Below, in pieces: positions 34,633 to 47,415 of a stretch of DNA of 64,000 nucleotides; position 1 is the stretch's first letter, and every line of letters starts with the position of its first letter. This DNA comes from Turnera subulata (Eukaryota > Streptophyta > Magnoliopsida > Malpighiales > Passifloraceae): positions 33,824 through 97,823 of the forward strand of contig JAKUCV010007828.1 in NCBI GenBank assembly GCA_028386065.3, written 5' to 3'. The translations under genes and the position numbers were made by a program. Under the pieces are notes generated by a model. The model searched no databases. It was not told the DNA's origin and worked only from the letters and a program-made list of their open reading frames with translations.

Positions 34633-35225
34633 GGATTTTTTTTTTAACAAAATCCCAAAAGGAATTTCTTTCTTCTGACAGCTGGCAAAATGCTGATCTA
34701 AACAACAGTCTATAACTCTGCCATTTTTTCAAACTCACCGGCCTTTGCGGGCACCCAAAACCCAATCTCCCGCTCCCTTTTCCTTCTCCTCCTTTTTTGA
34801 GTTTCTTTTTTTTTTTTTTTTTCCTCTCTTCCTTCAACTTGTACCTTGTCCCCTTTCCTCGCAATACAAAACCCCAATTCCACGTCACCACCAGAAGGCC
34901 AAAACCGTAAATACCGCGTCTCTCACGAGGGCATTTTCGCCCTTCCCCGGTTTTCAACTCCCCCCTTCCCGTTCGTGGCAGCATCGCGAGAGCAATCTGG
35001 ACCGTCCATCGCGAAACCCTAGCTCTCAACCTTCCTCTTTCGACATTCAAAATCCCCCTCTTTAAATAAGAGAGAACCCGAGTAGAAATAAGAGAGAGAG
35101 AGGGAGAGAAAAGAGAAGAGAAGAGAGAACCGAATCCTCTGGGGTTACAACTGAAACCAAAAAACGCCATTACAGAGCCTTTTTAAATTCCAAGCAGCGG
35201 CGGTTCCCCGTTTCTGGAGTGAGGG
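34633..35225 (+). promoter_or_regulatory. Promoter and GA-rich leader of the BAH/agenet gene
   Basis: Contains a long T/C tract (about 34790-34850), C-rich sequence, and a GA-rich block (35088-35127, repeated GAGAGA/GAGAAG units) roughly 100 bp before the ATG. GA/CT leaders are common in plant promoters and can recruit BBR/BPC factors. That role is inferred here. Confidence 0.5.
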
Positions 35226-38200
35226 ATGAAGGCGTCCGCGGCGGAGGGAACGGCGTCGGTGGTGTACGTTGGGTGGGAGGAGGTCGCCGTCTCGAGCGAT
35301 AAGGGGAGGAGGGAGGTGCACTATTACCTGAACCGAAGCGACGGCGGGTCGGATCTGGCGGTGGTTGGAAAAGAGAAGAGCTTGAGGCATATGTCGTATT
35401 ACTATGCTATTAGGAACCGTACGGTTCTGATGTCTTTGGCGCCGCCGCCGAAGCTCAAGTCCAGACGGGAGGTCGTCGATTGGCTCAATTCCATTGTCTC
35501 AGGTATTTGAACCCGAAAAAAAAGAACAAAAATTTGATTTTTGTTTGGGTTTTCGAAAATTTTTATTCTTTCTATGGTTTGGGGGTTTTATTCTTTTGGG
35601 TTTCGGTTCAGTTTTCTGGATCCAGGCCAGTTTTCGAAAACGATATTGATTGGGTTTTTCTACTAACCGTATACCGGGAAGGTCACCGTCGCCTGCCTCT
35701 TCCCCAGAGGTGCGGTCTTGCCCGAGGGACTGGATAAATTCGATTCAAAACTCCTTATTCAAACAATTTTTCCCCCTATTTCAGTAGTAGTTCTGGTTTT
35801 TCTGCGCAGTTTGTTTCCACTTGTCATTTGGTGTTCTCTGGGTTTTCTGCTGCTGGCCGTTTCTAGCGGCCTTTTCTTCTCTCTGGCGGATCTGTATGGC
35901 GCGGATCTGCGGGACTGTTAATATTCGGGGTTCTACCTTTGGATTTTAAATAATGAAATTATTGTTTTTTCTTGAAAAAAAAGAATTTATTCTTGCTCCA
36001 GTTCATTGTCGAAGTGTGATTTTGGTCTTTGGTAGGTGTCATTAAGGCGGTGATATGCTTCACCAGAAATCCTCCTATACCTTTATTCGTTGTTCTGGAA
36101 ACTGGTTTTTGGTTTTCTCTATTCTCCTTTTAAAGCCTTCTAAAGATTTCTTCTTTAGCCTATCTAAAGACCTTAAAACCTTATCCAGGTCATATCCTTT
36201 CACTGTTTGTTTTATTTTTCTATATTTATTTCGAGGATTCTGGAAACATCTATTGTTTTTGGTGATTTTATTTTCATAAAAAATTGTTAAATTCCCTACG
36301 GGATCCAAATAATTCTTTTTTCAATTCATTACACGTCTCTAGATCTAGTTTCCTACTGGTTTGTGTTAATTCCGTCAAGCTGTGTAGAAACTTTTCATCT
36401 TCGTTTTCTTCCTCTCCTGTTGTCTTGTTTGAATTTGGGCCCAACTCAGTGCCTCTTATATTGTCTATGGATGCTGATGTGTTTGGTGATTTCAACTACG
36501 CCCTAGTTCTAATCATCATCTGGCTTTTTGTTGCTGTAATGTTGCTGCCACTGACTGTCATCTGGGCTGCAGGAAAATTTAATACAGTATTAACGAGCTG
36601 GTTGAGAGCATCGAGTTCTTATGCCCTCAATATATAGGTTATAATCTTTCATGGCCAAATTTATTATGTTTTGATGAGTAACTTTTCGTCGCGTTTACCA
36701 TCTTCTGTCTTGATAAAATCTAAGACCTTCAATTGGGATGTGTTGATTCAATATTATTTGTCTTTGTGTTAGTTGATTGGGTGTTTCTGTTTTGATTACA
36801 TATGAGGAAAATATTTTTTCGTCTTTGTTCTGCTTTTTATGCATTTGTTATGTTCATTCAGTTAAGAGTATTAAACTAATTTCTTGGTGTTAATTATATA
36901 TTCAATATAGTTTTTGTTGAATTTTTCAGATATGCCATCTCATCAATCATCCCAACAAACAACTTCTTTTGATAGCAGTGACTATTCTGGAATGGATACT
37001 GAAACATTCAAGGTATATAATTGATGTTGGGTTGTACTTTTTCAATATTATTATGGTAAAATACGGATGTCTAAAATTTCTTGTAGTCTGCCCTTTAAAT
37101 CCTTTACGTCTTTCCATTATCCAGGATAGCCAGTGGAAGAAAAGCCAATACACAGGTGACTTCTCATGGTTGGGGTGTCCATGGACATGCAGGAAAAGGA
37201 GAAAGCATTACAAGTCCTTTAGTCGAAATGGAGTCAAAATTTCTGTGAGTTCTTTAGTTGTTTCTTGTTATGGATCATACTTTGTTTATCGTTTCATATC
37301 TGTTCTTCTAGATGCCACTGTTTCTCATTCTAATTTAAACTTTTCCAGGTTCATAACTTTGTATATGTTTTAGCGGAGAAGGATAAGCGCCTTGTTGCTT
37401 ACTTGGAAGACATGTACGAGGACTCCAAAGGGAACAAGATGATTGTGGTACGATGGTTTCACAAAATTGATGAGGTTGGTATTGCTTTGCCTCACAATTT
37501 TAATGACAGAGAGATTTTCTTTTCTCTTTGTCTTCAAGATCTGAGTATTGAATGCATAGATGGATTGGCCGCTGTTCTCAGTCCCCAACATTTTGAAAAG
37601 TTTCTGAATGAAGCGAGGCATACCAAATTGGAACCATTTGTATGCTGCAAGCAGTTCGAAAATGATGATGTCAAGCCTTTCGATATCACACAAGTCAATG
37701 GCTATTGGAAACAAGAAATACTTAGGTATATGTACACGATGTGTCCTGCAAAAGATCAGGCAAAATCACAAAGGCCTCATAATTCCTTCAAAGGGGAAGG
37801 GAATGAGAAAGGTTCTGATGGAATCAGACCTAGGAAGAGACTACGTCGATTGAAAGATAGTGACACGAGTGGTAAAGAATTGATGGAGATAACACCAACT
37901 TGTACGCGTAACAACTGGAACAACTGCAAAACTGGAACTGAGATAGGCAGTCTAAGTGGAGAAGGAGCCATGCTGTCCGTGACAGAGGCTAAGCAGATTC
38001 CTAGAGAATATCTACACATTGGCTCTGAAGTTGAGGTGCTTTCTCAGGATAGTGGAATTAGAGGTTGTTGGTTTAGAGCTTCCATAATTAAGAAGCATAA
38101 AGATAAGGTGAAGGTGAGATATCAAGATATTAAAGATGCCGCTGATGAAGCTAATAAATTAGAGGTATTTTCAATCTGCCTTCTCATGCCATCTCTTTAT

Positions 38201-39100
38201 TATTCATCAATCGTTGGAGAAATGAGTCTATATTTATGCATTGTAGTTAAAGCAATCTTGAATTTTCATTTTGCAGGAATGGATTTTAGCCTCCAAGGTT
38301 GCTGCTCCTGATCAATTGGGGTTGCGAATTCGCGGGAGGGGTATCATCCGCCCTTGTCCGCGCGATTGTGTGCCGTTGGTGGCGGATGTTGGGACTGCTG
38401 TTGATGCTTGGTGGCAGGATACTTGGTGTGAAGGTGTAATTTTTCAAAAGGAATCTGAAGATAGAATTCATGTCTATTTCCCAGGTCAGGAAACCCCCAA
38501 ACTCTTGAAATAAGTCTTCCACTGTGTTTTTATTACTATGATGTGCTAAATCTTTGGTGTTATCTTCTATTCTTCCATTATTTTGCAGGGGAGAAGCAGG
38601 AATTGGTCTTTGGTTATAATCAATTGAGACCTTCGCTGGAATGGTTGGGAAATGGGTGGATGCAGATTAAGGGAAGGCCAGATATTGTGACCTCTATACC
38701 ATCGTGCCTCGAAAAGAAGAAAGGCATGGTCAAATCGGATGGCAACAAACTGGATCAAGGTGCAAATTACAATTTTGAGAAAGCAGCAAAAGCTGATGCA
38801 GGATGCAATGAATCCCCTCAGTACTCTGGAGTTACTTATGAGGGGAAACAGTTGGGGGTGGTCTATGATCTTTCAAAGGATGATTTGCTAAGCCAGCTAA
38901 GGTGGAGAACATCAAAGAAGAGAAAACGTGTTAGTGCTGGTTCTGGCCTGAAGGTCCTTGAAAATCGCCCCAGTCCTTGTGAAAGATTTGTGATTCCGAC
39001 TAGTTTGAAAGCTGATCGTGAGAACTGCAAGTATATGGGGGATTCCATATTTACTTCTACCGTGGTGCAGCCTCTAGCGAGCCTGGTAATGTCTAGATGA
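35226..39100 (+). CDS. BAH domain plus agenet (Tudor-like) domain protein, putative chromatin reader
   Basis: Six exons join in frame: 35226-35502, 36930-37012, 37125-37244, 37349-38164, 38277-38484, 38589-39100, giving 671 aa. The BAH domain spans about 161-290 ([55 protein letters not shown]). Next come a basic, likely nuclear-localising stretch ([11 protein letters not shown]), a first agenet module ([30 protein letters not shown]) and a second one ([26 protein letters not shown]). The tail contains WRTSKKRKR. Proteins of this architecture bind modified histone tails in the nucleus. I recall an Arabidopsis protein of this layout (At1g68580) beside NPF3.1 (At1g68570), which would fit the NPF gene at the start of the window. 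The target mark is unknown. A large 1.4-kb first intron separates the short first exon. Confidence 0.92.
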
Positions 39101-40643
39101 TGGGTTTTGTTTTGTTTTGGGACCTGGGATCCTTAGACTAGTCTCTCAAGTAAAGCTAGTTTTTGGTCTTTTGATTTTGGAGGTATATAGGTCACTGCTA
39201 ACTGCCAAAGCCATGGATTACGGGAAAGTATTTTTTGGTATATGATGGCTTCTATTACTCTCTTCTCACCTGTATTTGTATGTAACAAGAGCCTGTTCAG
39301 TGGCTTTTATGCTCCAGAAACAGCAGGCACAGCAATTTTTGGTTGACTGCTCAAAGTTCTAACCTTTATAACTTTGTATTGTTCAAAGGGTTGTAGAAGG
39401 ATCTTTTCTCCATGTAATTTTGTATATTGGTAGCAATAAAATTTATCCTCTTCTCTCTTCATGTTCAGTGTTTCAGTCCTTTGTGTGTCCAAAAGGTTTC
39501 AATTCCTCGAAGCTTTGTTGGCCTGCTATTTAGCATTTGTGTCATGGGGATTGCTCATCTCGTTTGGGTTATTTCTGGTTCGAATTTCTCGGCAGCAAAT
39601 ATTTATTCAGTTTTATGACTCTCCCAGATGCTAACTCTTCATATCTGGTCCAGCCAGTAAGAACGATTTTGTTGTTTAGAGTTTCTTGACAGAAACTATG
39701 CTCCCTAGTTTTGGCAGACGGAAATAGCTATGTGCACCGAAAGATTGGTAAGTTAAATTACATACATTTTCCGTCCAATGGATTTGCAGTGAACATGCTT
39801 GTGTGGATTGCGGAAAACCAAGTTGTAGTCTGGTCTGTTGGATGACATCAAAGTCGTTGAACTATCAAAGTCACGAAGTAGCTCAGTTTCGCAGAAAAAA
39901 AAAAAAGTAGCTCAGTTCAACGAAAAATAAGTCTTGAAGTAGGTAAATTGAACGTTGTTCCATAAAGAAAGAAAAAGAATGATCACAGTACGTTGTTCCC
40001 GTAAAATCAAAAAAGGGTCTTAGCAAAAAGAACTTAATTTATTACTACCTTTTAATCTAGATAAGAAGTGTACATACATGGTTTGGTGGCTTTTGTTCCC
40101 CAAAGTTGAGCTGTCCGAAAGCAGATTGGTTACTCAAACTCAAATTGTTACTGTGGTTCTCCGTAAAAGATACAGCTTCTCCAGCTTGGTATTTACAGTT
40201 CCAGTGGAACCATTGAATTAAGACATGATTTGATTAATTGCACTCATGAGTTGGATTAGTGTTTAGTGTTTGGTCTCTCAAGCAAGCTACCAAAAATAAT
40301 TAAAGTGAAGAAAATTCAACAACAGTCACTTATATGTCATAAGTGTGGGCCTGACCCTGTGAAAGAAGCATCTTTGTCAACTATGCAGAAAAGACTCTTT
40401 TTTTCACTTTACTTTGTTATCTGTGCATTTCTAGACATGTTTCCTCTTCATTTCTTGCTCATCACCCACAGCTCAAGCATCCTAAGAGATGGGCTTGCTC
40501 CATCAGAACAGTTCTTAGATCTTTGTCGTGTCCTTTTCTCCATTTCTCCCTGTCACTTACTCATGTGCAAAGATGACATTGAACTTGTTACCTTACTTCT
40601 TCTCTATATGAACATAGCCATGTGTTTGGTCATAGAACAAGAT
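39101..40643. other. Intergenic: 3' UTR of the BAH/agenet gene and upstream region of the HMA gene
   Basis: T-rich 3' UTR-like sequence to about 39660, then AT-rich spacer. No gene or transposon terminus was recognised. The 5' UTR of the next gene probably begins after about 40260. Confidence 0.5.
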
Positions 40644-41971
40644 ATGGCTCTTGGTAATCGGTCTAAGATGGAGTTATCGAAAATTGGCTTCAAGAAGTCC
40701 AGAGGCATGCTACATCCTGGAACTAGCCTGGCTTCTTTTGAGTCCTTGTCCTTGCCCCTTGTTAGTCCCCTGCTCTCTCCCTTCTGCTCCATCTTATAAT
40801 GTTATGCTTGCTACTTTTTGTGCTTGCATTGCATATTATGTACAGTTTCTCCCTTTTCTTCCATGATGGGTGTTCTTCTTTGCAGGTGCAGGAGGTTGTT
40901 CTCTCAGCAGACATAGGATGTGCCCGGTGCCAACAGAGAGTGGCTGATATAATGTCAAGAATGAGTGGTAAGATATCTTGAAATTCCTTAAGCTTGCTTG
41001 ATCATACACTTTCGAACTGTCTTAACCAAGTTACAGAACATATTCTTGTCGAATTTCCAAACACCTCAGTAGTCCATGAAATTTCCTCTTTGTCTACATG
41101 GATATATAGTTCTCAAAGGACTTTCCTTCACACAAAAAAAGTGCATTTCTTTTTTCAAATTTTTTTAGGAACCCCTAATAGGTGGTTCTGTTTTCTATAT
41201 TTCATTATTTCTCTTACATGGTGATCTTTGGGTGGTTCTAGTTTGCTGCTTCACAATCTATTTTCTGTGGCACTATGCTTTTGGTAATGCTTGACAGCTT
41301 GAGCAGTCAGTAAAATTTAGTCACTCTGGTAAAAACTGTAAGTTACCTATTATTTCACCGAGAAGTCAATCATGTTAAAAAGCAGATAACAAAACACTGT
41401 ACATTTCATATGCCGTGTTCTTCCTGAAGATGCTCATGTTGAACGTTCATTGTGTTGTACAGTGCTATTTATTTTTGGATATTATTATGTACTGTAAGAA
41501 CAGTTGTTCTTTTTAACATTTAACAACCTTAAACTGTCATTTGTTCCCTGTGGCCCTTTTCTATGTGTTGGATGATTAGAATTGCTCGGAAATCCATGTA
41601 GGGTAATTTGCATGCTTAATGTGTCGTTTTGCTATTACTGGTCCCAAGCTGGGATCTCTAGTTGCTGATAATTTGGACAGTACTGGGTATTGGTTGGTTG
41701 CTGCACTTGGTTCTGAATGTGTTGGCTTTCAGTTTTGAACGTTATGTGCTGCCTTTTTCTCCTCTCTAAGCTATGTGAGCATCTTTAAATATATTTGTTT
41801 TTCTTCACAGAGACAGAATCGATTACAATTAATGTGCTAGAGAAGAAGGTAACTCTTACCTGCAGATATCCTGGCGTTAAGGTACCCACTAGCGGAATTG
41901 CTGTATACAGGAATCCTCTTGGCAAAATTGCCATCATGAAGCGGATCTTTCGTTCTTCTTGCAGTAGATGA
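40644..41971 (+). CDS. Small heavy-metal-associated (HMA) domain protein
   Basis: Two exons are well supported: 40886-40967 (VQEVVLSADIGCARCQQRVADIMSRM) and 41811-41971 (TESITINVLEKKVTLTCRYPG, ending IMKRIFRSSCSR). Together they form a ferredoxin-like HMA fold with a CxxC metal-binding pair (Cys-Ala-Arg-Cys) and the second-half beta strands. The first exon is inferred as 40644-40760, reading MALGNRSKMELSKIGF and ending SLPL before a GTTAGT donor; it joins in frame to VQEVVLS. The alternative start is Met at 40668. Total is about 119 aa. It lacks the isoprenylation CaaX box of HIPPs, ending SSCSR. Likely a cytosolic metal-binding or chaperone-like protein; metal and partner are unknown. Confidence 0.78.
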
Positions 41972-42828
41972 CGTGTAAATGTTACAGGATGCCACATTGA
42001 TCTGTTCTCCAAAGAGTGTAGCTCCCTTATTTAGCCATGTATATAAATGTAATTCTTAATGGTATGTTGTTAAAGATAAACTTTGATTGTATGATAATCC
42101 ATTTTGAAAGTCAGCCACGGTCTGATGGATTTCTGTTTTTATGAAACAGAGTTAGTACTGCAAATATGATTTGGGTAGCAAAGGAAATGGCGCAATGAAC
42201 TATTCTGTGATCAAATATCCCTTTTAATCATATAATTAATACCTTCCTTTTCAATTAACGAAGAAGGTTAGTGAAATACAATTAGGTTGCTTAAAAGTGT
42301 GGGTTATAACTGGAACCTTTAAGGAGAAGAAAAAGATGCTTTTAGCGCGTCAAGAAGTAAAACAAAGTAGGAGTACATATGAGATTAAGCAAGGGGCACG
42401 ATACATATGCTTCCCCATGTAACTCTGCTGAGACTAAGAAAACTGAAAACTGAAGTTAAGGATAACAAACCAAGCATGACAAACAAAACCCACAGTCTTG
42501 TCTCAGGAAGAATCAGATTCCAACAGAAAATGTGGATCCAGATGCTGAAATATTCATCTGGCCTACGATTCTTCAAACCCTGAAACTCAAAACCATTATC
42601 CTTCCCCATATATTTTTCCTCCAGCAAACACATCATATCAACCAATCATTGATCCCATATCATGTCTTTTCGCGGCTATACACCGGCAAAGGCATGTAAT
42701 ATGCATAGTTTCAGCTTTTAAAGGGTTTATGTTTCCTTTATAACTTTTACAAACTAATAAAAGATTTATTGTGGTGTACACATAAATGTGCAGACTTGTT
42801 GCATGGTGATGAAACTTAATCTAGACTG
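41972..42828. other. Intergenic 3' region, no gene seen
   Basis: 3' UTR of the HMA gene followed by AT-rich sequence up to the SINE-like segment. Nothing else was recognised. Confidence 0.5.
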
Positions 42829-42925
42829 AACCCGAGGGGTGTGGTTGAGTGGTAAGGACTCATCCATCCTTAACCAAAGGTCAGGGGTTCGATCCCTGCC
42901 TTTGGGTATGGAGCAGCCTTAAATC
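42829..42925 (+). mobile_element. tRNA-derived SINE, 5' region with A and B boxes (candidate)
   Basis: Shows a pol III A box TGGTTGAGTGG (42842-42852) and B box GGTTCGATCCC (42886-42896) at the spacing expected for a tRNA-like promoter (34 bp between). The sequence does not fold as a functional tRNA and lacks a recognisable anticodon arm, so a SINE head is the better reading. The 3' boundary towards the adjacent LINE is unclear and no target duplication was identified. Confidence 0.65.
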
Positions 42926-45526
42926 TTCGGGCCAGCTGTCCCACCCATCATTGTGATGTGGGACAAGATTGATTAAGAGCATTCTTAGCTAGCCAATCTG
43001 CCACACCATTGGCTGCTCTTTGTATCTTGTTAAAAATTACATAGCATAAACTACTACTTAAAGCTCTTATCTCCTGCACTATAGTATTTATTTCCCATGG
43101 CGCTGTACTTTCCCCCATAATAGCAGTGTAGAGTAATTGTGAATCAGTCTCGATGGACACCTTTGGATATCCCCTAGCAATTGCTAGCACGACCGCTTCT
43201 TTGACAGCTAAAGCCTCAGCTATCAACACAGAGTTTGCTAAGCTCTTTTTGACTATACCATCAACAACCTTGCCTTCACTATCTCGGCAACAAATGCCAA
43301 GTCCTGCTTTCTTTTGTGGTGCTTTGAATGAAGCATCACAATTAATTTTGAAACACCCCCTATTCGGCTTTTTCCATTGGTGAGACTGCACCTCTGCTAC
43401 AGGGTTGGTTCCAATTTCTGGTTGGCATTGAATTGTCATATACTCATTGTGCTCCCCTACATGTTATCAGTGGATCAATGGTTTCATTTTCAAAAGTAAA
43501 CTGATTCCTAGCCTTCCATATCTGCCACATTATAGTGGCTATCCTGCTTTTTAGACTCCTCTTGTTCTTCACATCCATGCCTTCCCCCAATGAGTTCCAC
43601 CATTGTATAATTTCAAGGAATCCATTCTCTTCAATCCTCATTCCAAGAGTGGATCCATACCAAGCTGCTCTTGCATGAGAACAAAAAAATAGCATGTGCT
43701 CTATGGATTCACTTTGTTGGCTACAAACAGGACAAGTTTCCTCAACATTCAGCTTCCTTCTTGTCAGATTTTTCTTCACGGGCAAAGCTTCATTTAATAC
43801 TCTCCAAACAAAACTCTTAATCTTGGGTTGCACATGCAATTTCCAAACATCATTCCATTTGATACCAGTTCCATCAGAATTAGTAGGTGCAGAATGAGTT
43901 GGAGTATTCACCCCTTGAAATTGAAACATATAGCCTGTTTTGACAGAGTATTCACCACTCTTCGTGTAATGCCACACAAGCTTATCCTCCACTCTCTTCG
44001 ATACTGGGATGCTCTGAATCCATTCAACTTCCTCTGAATTGAAACAGTCTCTCAAAACATTAACATTCCATGTTTCCAGATTCGGATGGAGGAGGTCCCC
44101 CACCATGAATATATTCGGTAAGCCGGTATGGGGTGATGTTACAGTGAAGTTAGATTCCCTGGGTATCCATTTGTCTCCCCATATTTTAATTTCCCTACCA
44201 TTACCAACATTCCACCTCAACCCACCTTCTAGTAGCTCTCTTCCTTGAATTATACTACTCCAGCACCAAGATGAACAACTTCCTTTTTTTGCCTTTAAGA
44301 AGGTAGTTCTGCGAAAATATTTTCCTTTCAACAACCTTGCCCACAAAGCATCTTCATTAGTTACTAGCCTCCAAGCCTGCTTTGCTAGTAAAGCCAAATT
44401 GTATTTCTCCAAGTCCTTGAAACCTACACCTCCTTCATCTTTACGCAATGTCAGTTTTTCCCAGCTCAGCCAATGCATTTTAGCTTTAGATTCATCACCT
44501 CCCCAAAAGAATCTTGCCATTAAAGAGTGTAGTTGCCTACAGAGGTTAGCTGGGAATTTAAATAATAACATCACATAAGTTGGGATTGCAGATAACACTG
44601 ACTTTACAAGTGTTTCACGCCCAGCTTGTGAGAGGAGATTGCCCTTCCAAGAACTCAGTTTACTTTGGACCCTCTCCACAATAAATTGCAACGTCTTCTG
44701 TTTTGATCTACCCCACCAGGTTGGAATTCCAAGATAGGAGTCATTGTCCTTAGCCACTTCCATGCCACTTGCTTGGCAAATATCATGAATGGTCTCCTCT
44801 GATGCATTGCAGCTGAAATATAATTTGGACTTGTTGTAATTGATCATTTGCCCTGAATCTCTCCCATATTTCTCCACAATTGATAGCATATTCCGCGTAT
44901 CCTCCACTGTTGCTTCTCCAAAAAGTACAGTATCATCAGCATAAAATATGAGGTTAATGTATGGGCAAAATCTGTTCATTCTAAAGCCTTTAATCAGTCC
45001 ATCTTGAAAGCCTTTATCCAACCTTCTTGATAAGCCTTCGGCAGCGAGGATAAATAGGTAAGGGGATAAAGGATCCCCTTGCCTCAATCCCCTAGATGGA
45101 GAAAACCAATCAGAGGGTGATCCATTAATTAGGACTGCAAATCTTACGGAGGTCACACAGCTCATCACCAATTGCACCCATTTTTCTGCAAATCCTAAAC
45201 ACTGCAAAACTTTCTCCAAATAGCTCCACTCCAACTTGTCATACGCCTTGCTAACATCAAGCTTGAGCATGACATTCTTGTATTTTCCTTTTCCACGATG
45301 CCTCATTGAATGAAGTGCTTCATGCACAATTAAAATATTATCATGGATACTCCTATGTGGAACAAAGGCAGCTTGAGTTTCAGAGACCAGCTGTGGGAGC
45401 CATCTTTTGAGCCAGTTTACTAGGCATTTTGAGAAATTTTTATAGATGAAATTACAACAACTTATAGGTCTGAGTTGATTCATAGACTCTGGTATCTTCA
45501 CTTTAGGAATAAGTGCAATGTAAGTG

Positions 45527-46917
45527 GAATTGAACTCAGATAACATGTGGCCCGAGTTGAAGAAACCTCTGATTGCACTCACCAAGTCATCCTTAAGCAA
45601 CTGCCAATAACGTTGATAGAACATGCCTTGAAAACCATCTGGGCCAGGGGCCTTGCATCCCCCCATATCAAAAACTGCTTCCCTAACCTCCTCCTCTGTG
45701 ACTTCTCTCAACAAATTTGCATTGATCTCTTCAGTAATGAGACAAGGGAATAGATCAGTCACATCCTCAGAAGGGCTGACTCCATTTGACAAATACACCT
45801 GCTTGTAGTAACTGAGAATTCCTTCCTGAATTTCTGATGGATCCTTTAGCCATTTCCCAGATTCTTCTTGTATATTAGTAATCTTGTTTCTGGACCTTCT
45901 CTGCACTGTTGTNNNNNNNNNNNNNNNNNNNNNNNNNNNNNNNNNNNNNNNNNNNNNNNNNNNNNNNNNNNNNNNNNNNNNNNNNNNNNNNNNNNNNNNN
46001 NNNNNNNNNNNNNNNNNNNNNNNNNNNNNNNNNNNNNNNNNNNNNNNNNNNNNNNNNNNNNNNNNNNNNNNNNNNNNNNNNNNNNNNNNNNNNNNNNNNN
46101 NNNNNNNNNNNNNNNNNNNNNNNNNNNNNNNNNNNNNNNNNNNNNNNNNNNNNNNNNNNNNNNNNNNNNNNNNNNNNNNNNNNNNNNNNNNNNNNNNNNN
46201 NNNNNNNNNNNNNNNNNNNNNNNNNNNNNNNNNNNNNNNNNNNNNNNNNNNNNNNNNNNNNNNNNNNNNNNNNNNNNNNNNNNNNNNNNNNNNNNNNNNN
46301 NNNNNNNNNNNNNNNNNNNNNNNNNNNNNNNNNNNNNNNNNNNNNNNNNNNNNNNNNNNNNNNNNNNNNNNNNNNNNNNNNNNNNNNNNNNNNNNNNNNN
46401 NNNNNNNNNNNNNNNNNNNNNNNNNNNNNNNNNNNNNNNNNNNNNNNNNNNNNNNNNNNNNNNNNNNNNNNNNNNNNNNNNNNNNNNNNNNNNNNNNNNN
46501 NNNNNNNNNNNNNNNNNNNNNNNNNNNNNNNGAATTGAACTCAGATAACATGTGGCCCGAGTTGAAGAAACCTCTGATTGCACTCACCAAGTCATCCTTA
46601 AGCAACTGCCAATAACGTTGATAGAACATGCCTTGAAAACCATCTGGGCCAGGGGCCTTGCATCCCCCCATATCAAAAACTGCTTCCCTAACCTCCTCCT
46701 CTGTGACTTCTCTCAACAAATTTGCATTGATCTCTTCAGTAATGAGACAAGGGAATAGATCAGTCACATCCTCAGAAGGGCTGACTCCATTTGACAAATA
46801 CACCTGCTTGTAGTAACTGAGAATTCCTTCCTGAATTTCTGATGGATCCTTTAGCCATTTCCCAGATTCTTCTTGTATATTAGTAATCTTGTTTCTGGAC
46901 CTTCTCTGCACTGTTGT
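45527..46917. other. Assembly gap flanked by an identical 386-bp direct repeat
   Basis: Positions 45527-45912 and 46532-46917 are the same LINE sequence in the same orientation, separated by 619 N (45913-46531). Both encode the same ORF2 residues. The simplest reading is a scaffolding overlap that was not collapsed. A true tandem duplication is the alternative. Confidence 0.9.
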
Positions 46918-47168
46918 GGCATGAAAAAAACTAGTATTACGATCCCCAGCAGATATCCATTTGACTCTAGCCTTCTGGGCCCAATACAGCTCCTCTTTCT
47001 TCCAAGCCTTTTCCAATTTTTGCAAGACTATAGTCTCCTCACCTCTAACTTGATCACTGTAAGGCACCGATTGTAGCATCTTCAATTCATTTAATAACCC
47101 AGTAACTTCCATCTTGGAATTTTCATTCTTCCCTTTCCTCCACTTAATCAACTCTAGTCTTGCTAATT

Positions 47169-47415
47169 ACCAACAAGGTGTTGGCGCAGTGGTCCAGCAT
47201 GCTGCGGCCCCTTAACTCACACGTCCTGGGTTCGATCCGGAGAAACGTGGAGGTATGGAAAATGCACATGTTGGGAGTGGTTAAATATGTTGGACCCCGC
47301 TCGTGGTCTTAGGCTAAATGCCCGAGAAGCGAGATTGGGTGTCGAGCCACGGATGAGATTAGTCTGGCTTGTCGAGCTGGGATACTCATTAGTATCAAAA
47401 AAAACAAAAAAAAAA
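47169..47415 (+). mobile_element. tRNA-derived SINE inserted in LINE ORF2, with 18-bp target duplication
   Basis: 247 bp with a perfect A box TGGCGCAGTGG (47182-47192), a B box GGTTCGATCCG (47229-47239) and an A-rich tail (about 47398-47416). It is flanked by the same 18-bp target sequence ACTCTAGTCTTGCTAATT at 47151-47168 and 47416-47433. Removing it restores the LINE frame. The exact duplication and clean boxes suggest a recent insertion. Confidence 0.92.

Noticed and set aside
40266..40643. Extension of the HMA protein upstream to 40266 as one long frame
   Set aside because: The upstream residues look like translated UTR (hydrophobic, no conserved start). The ATG at 40644 or 40668 gives a protein of the size expected for this family.
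42829..42925. Functional tRNA gene
   Set aside because: A and B boxes are present but no acceptor-stem pairing or anticodon loop can be drawn, and there is no terminator T run right after. A SINE head is more likely. The same applies to 47169-47415.
45868..46615. Open frames of over 200 codons around 45.9-46.6 kb
   Set aside because: They consist almost entirely of N bases and are artefacts of translating the gap.
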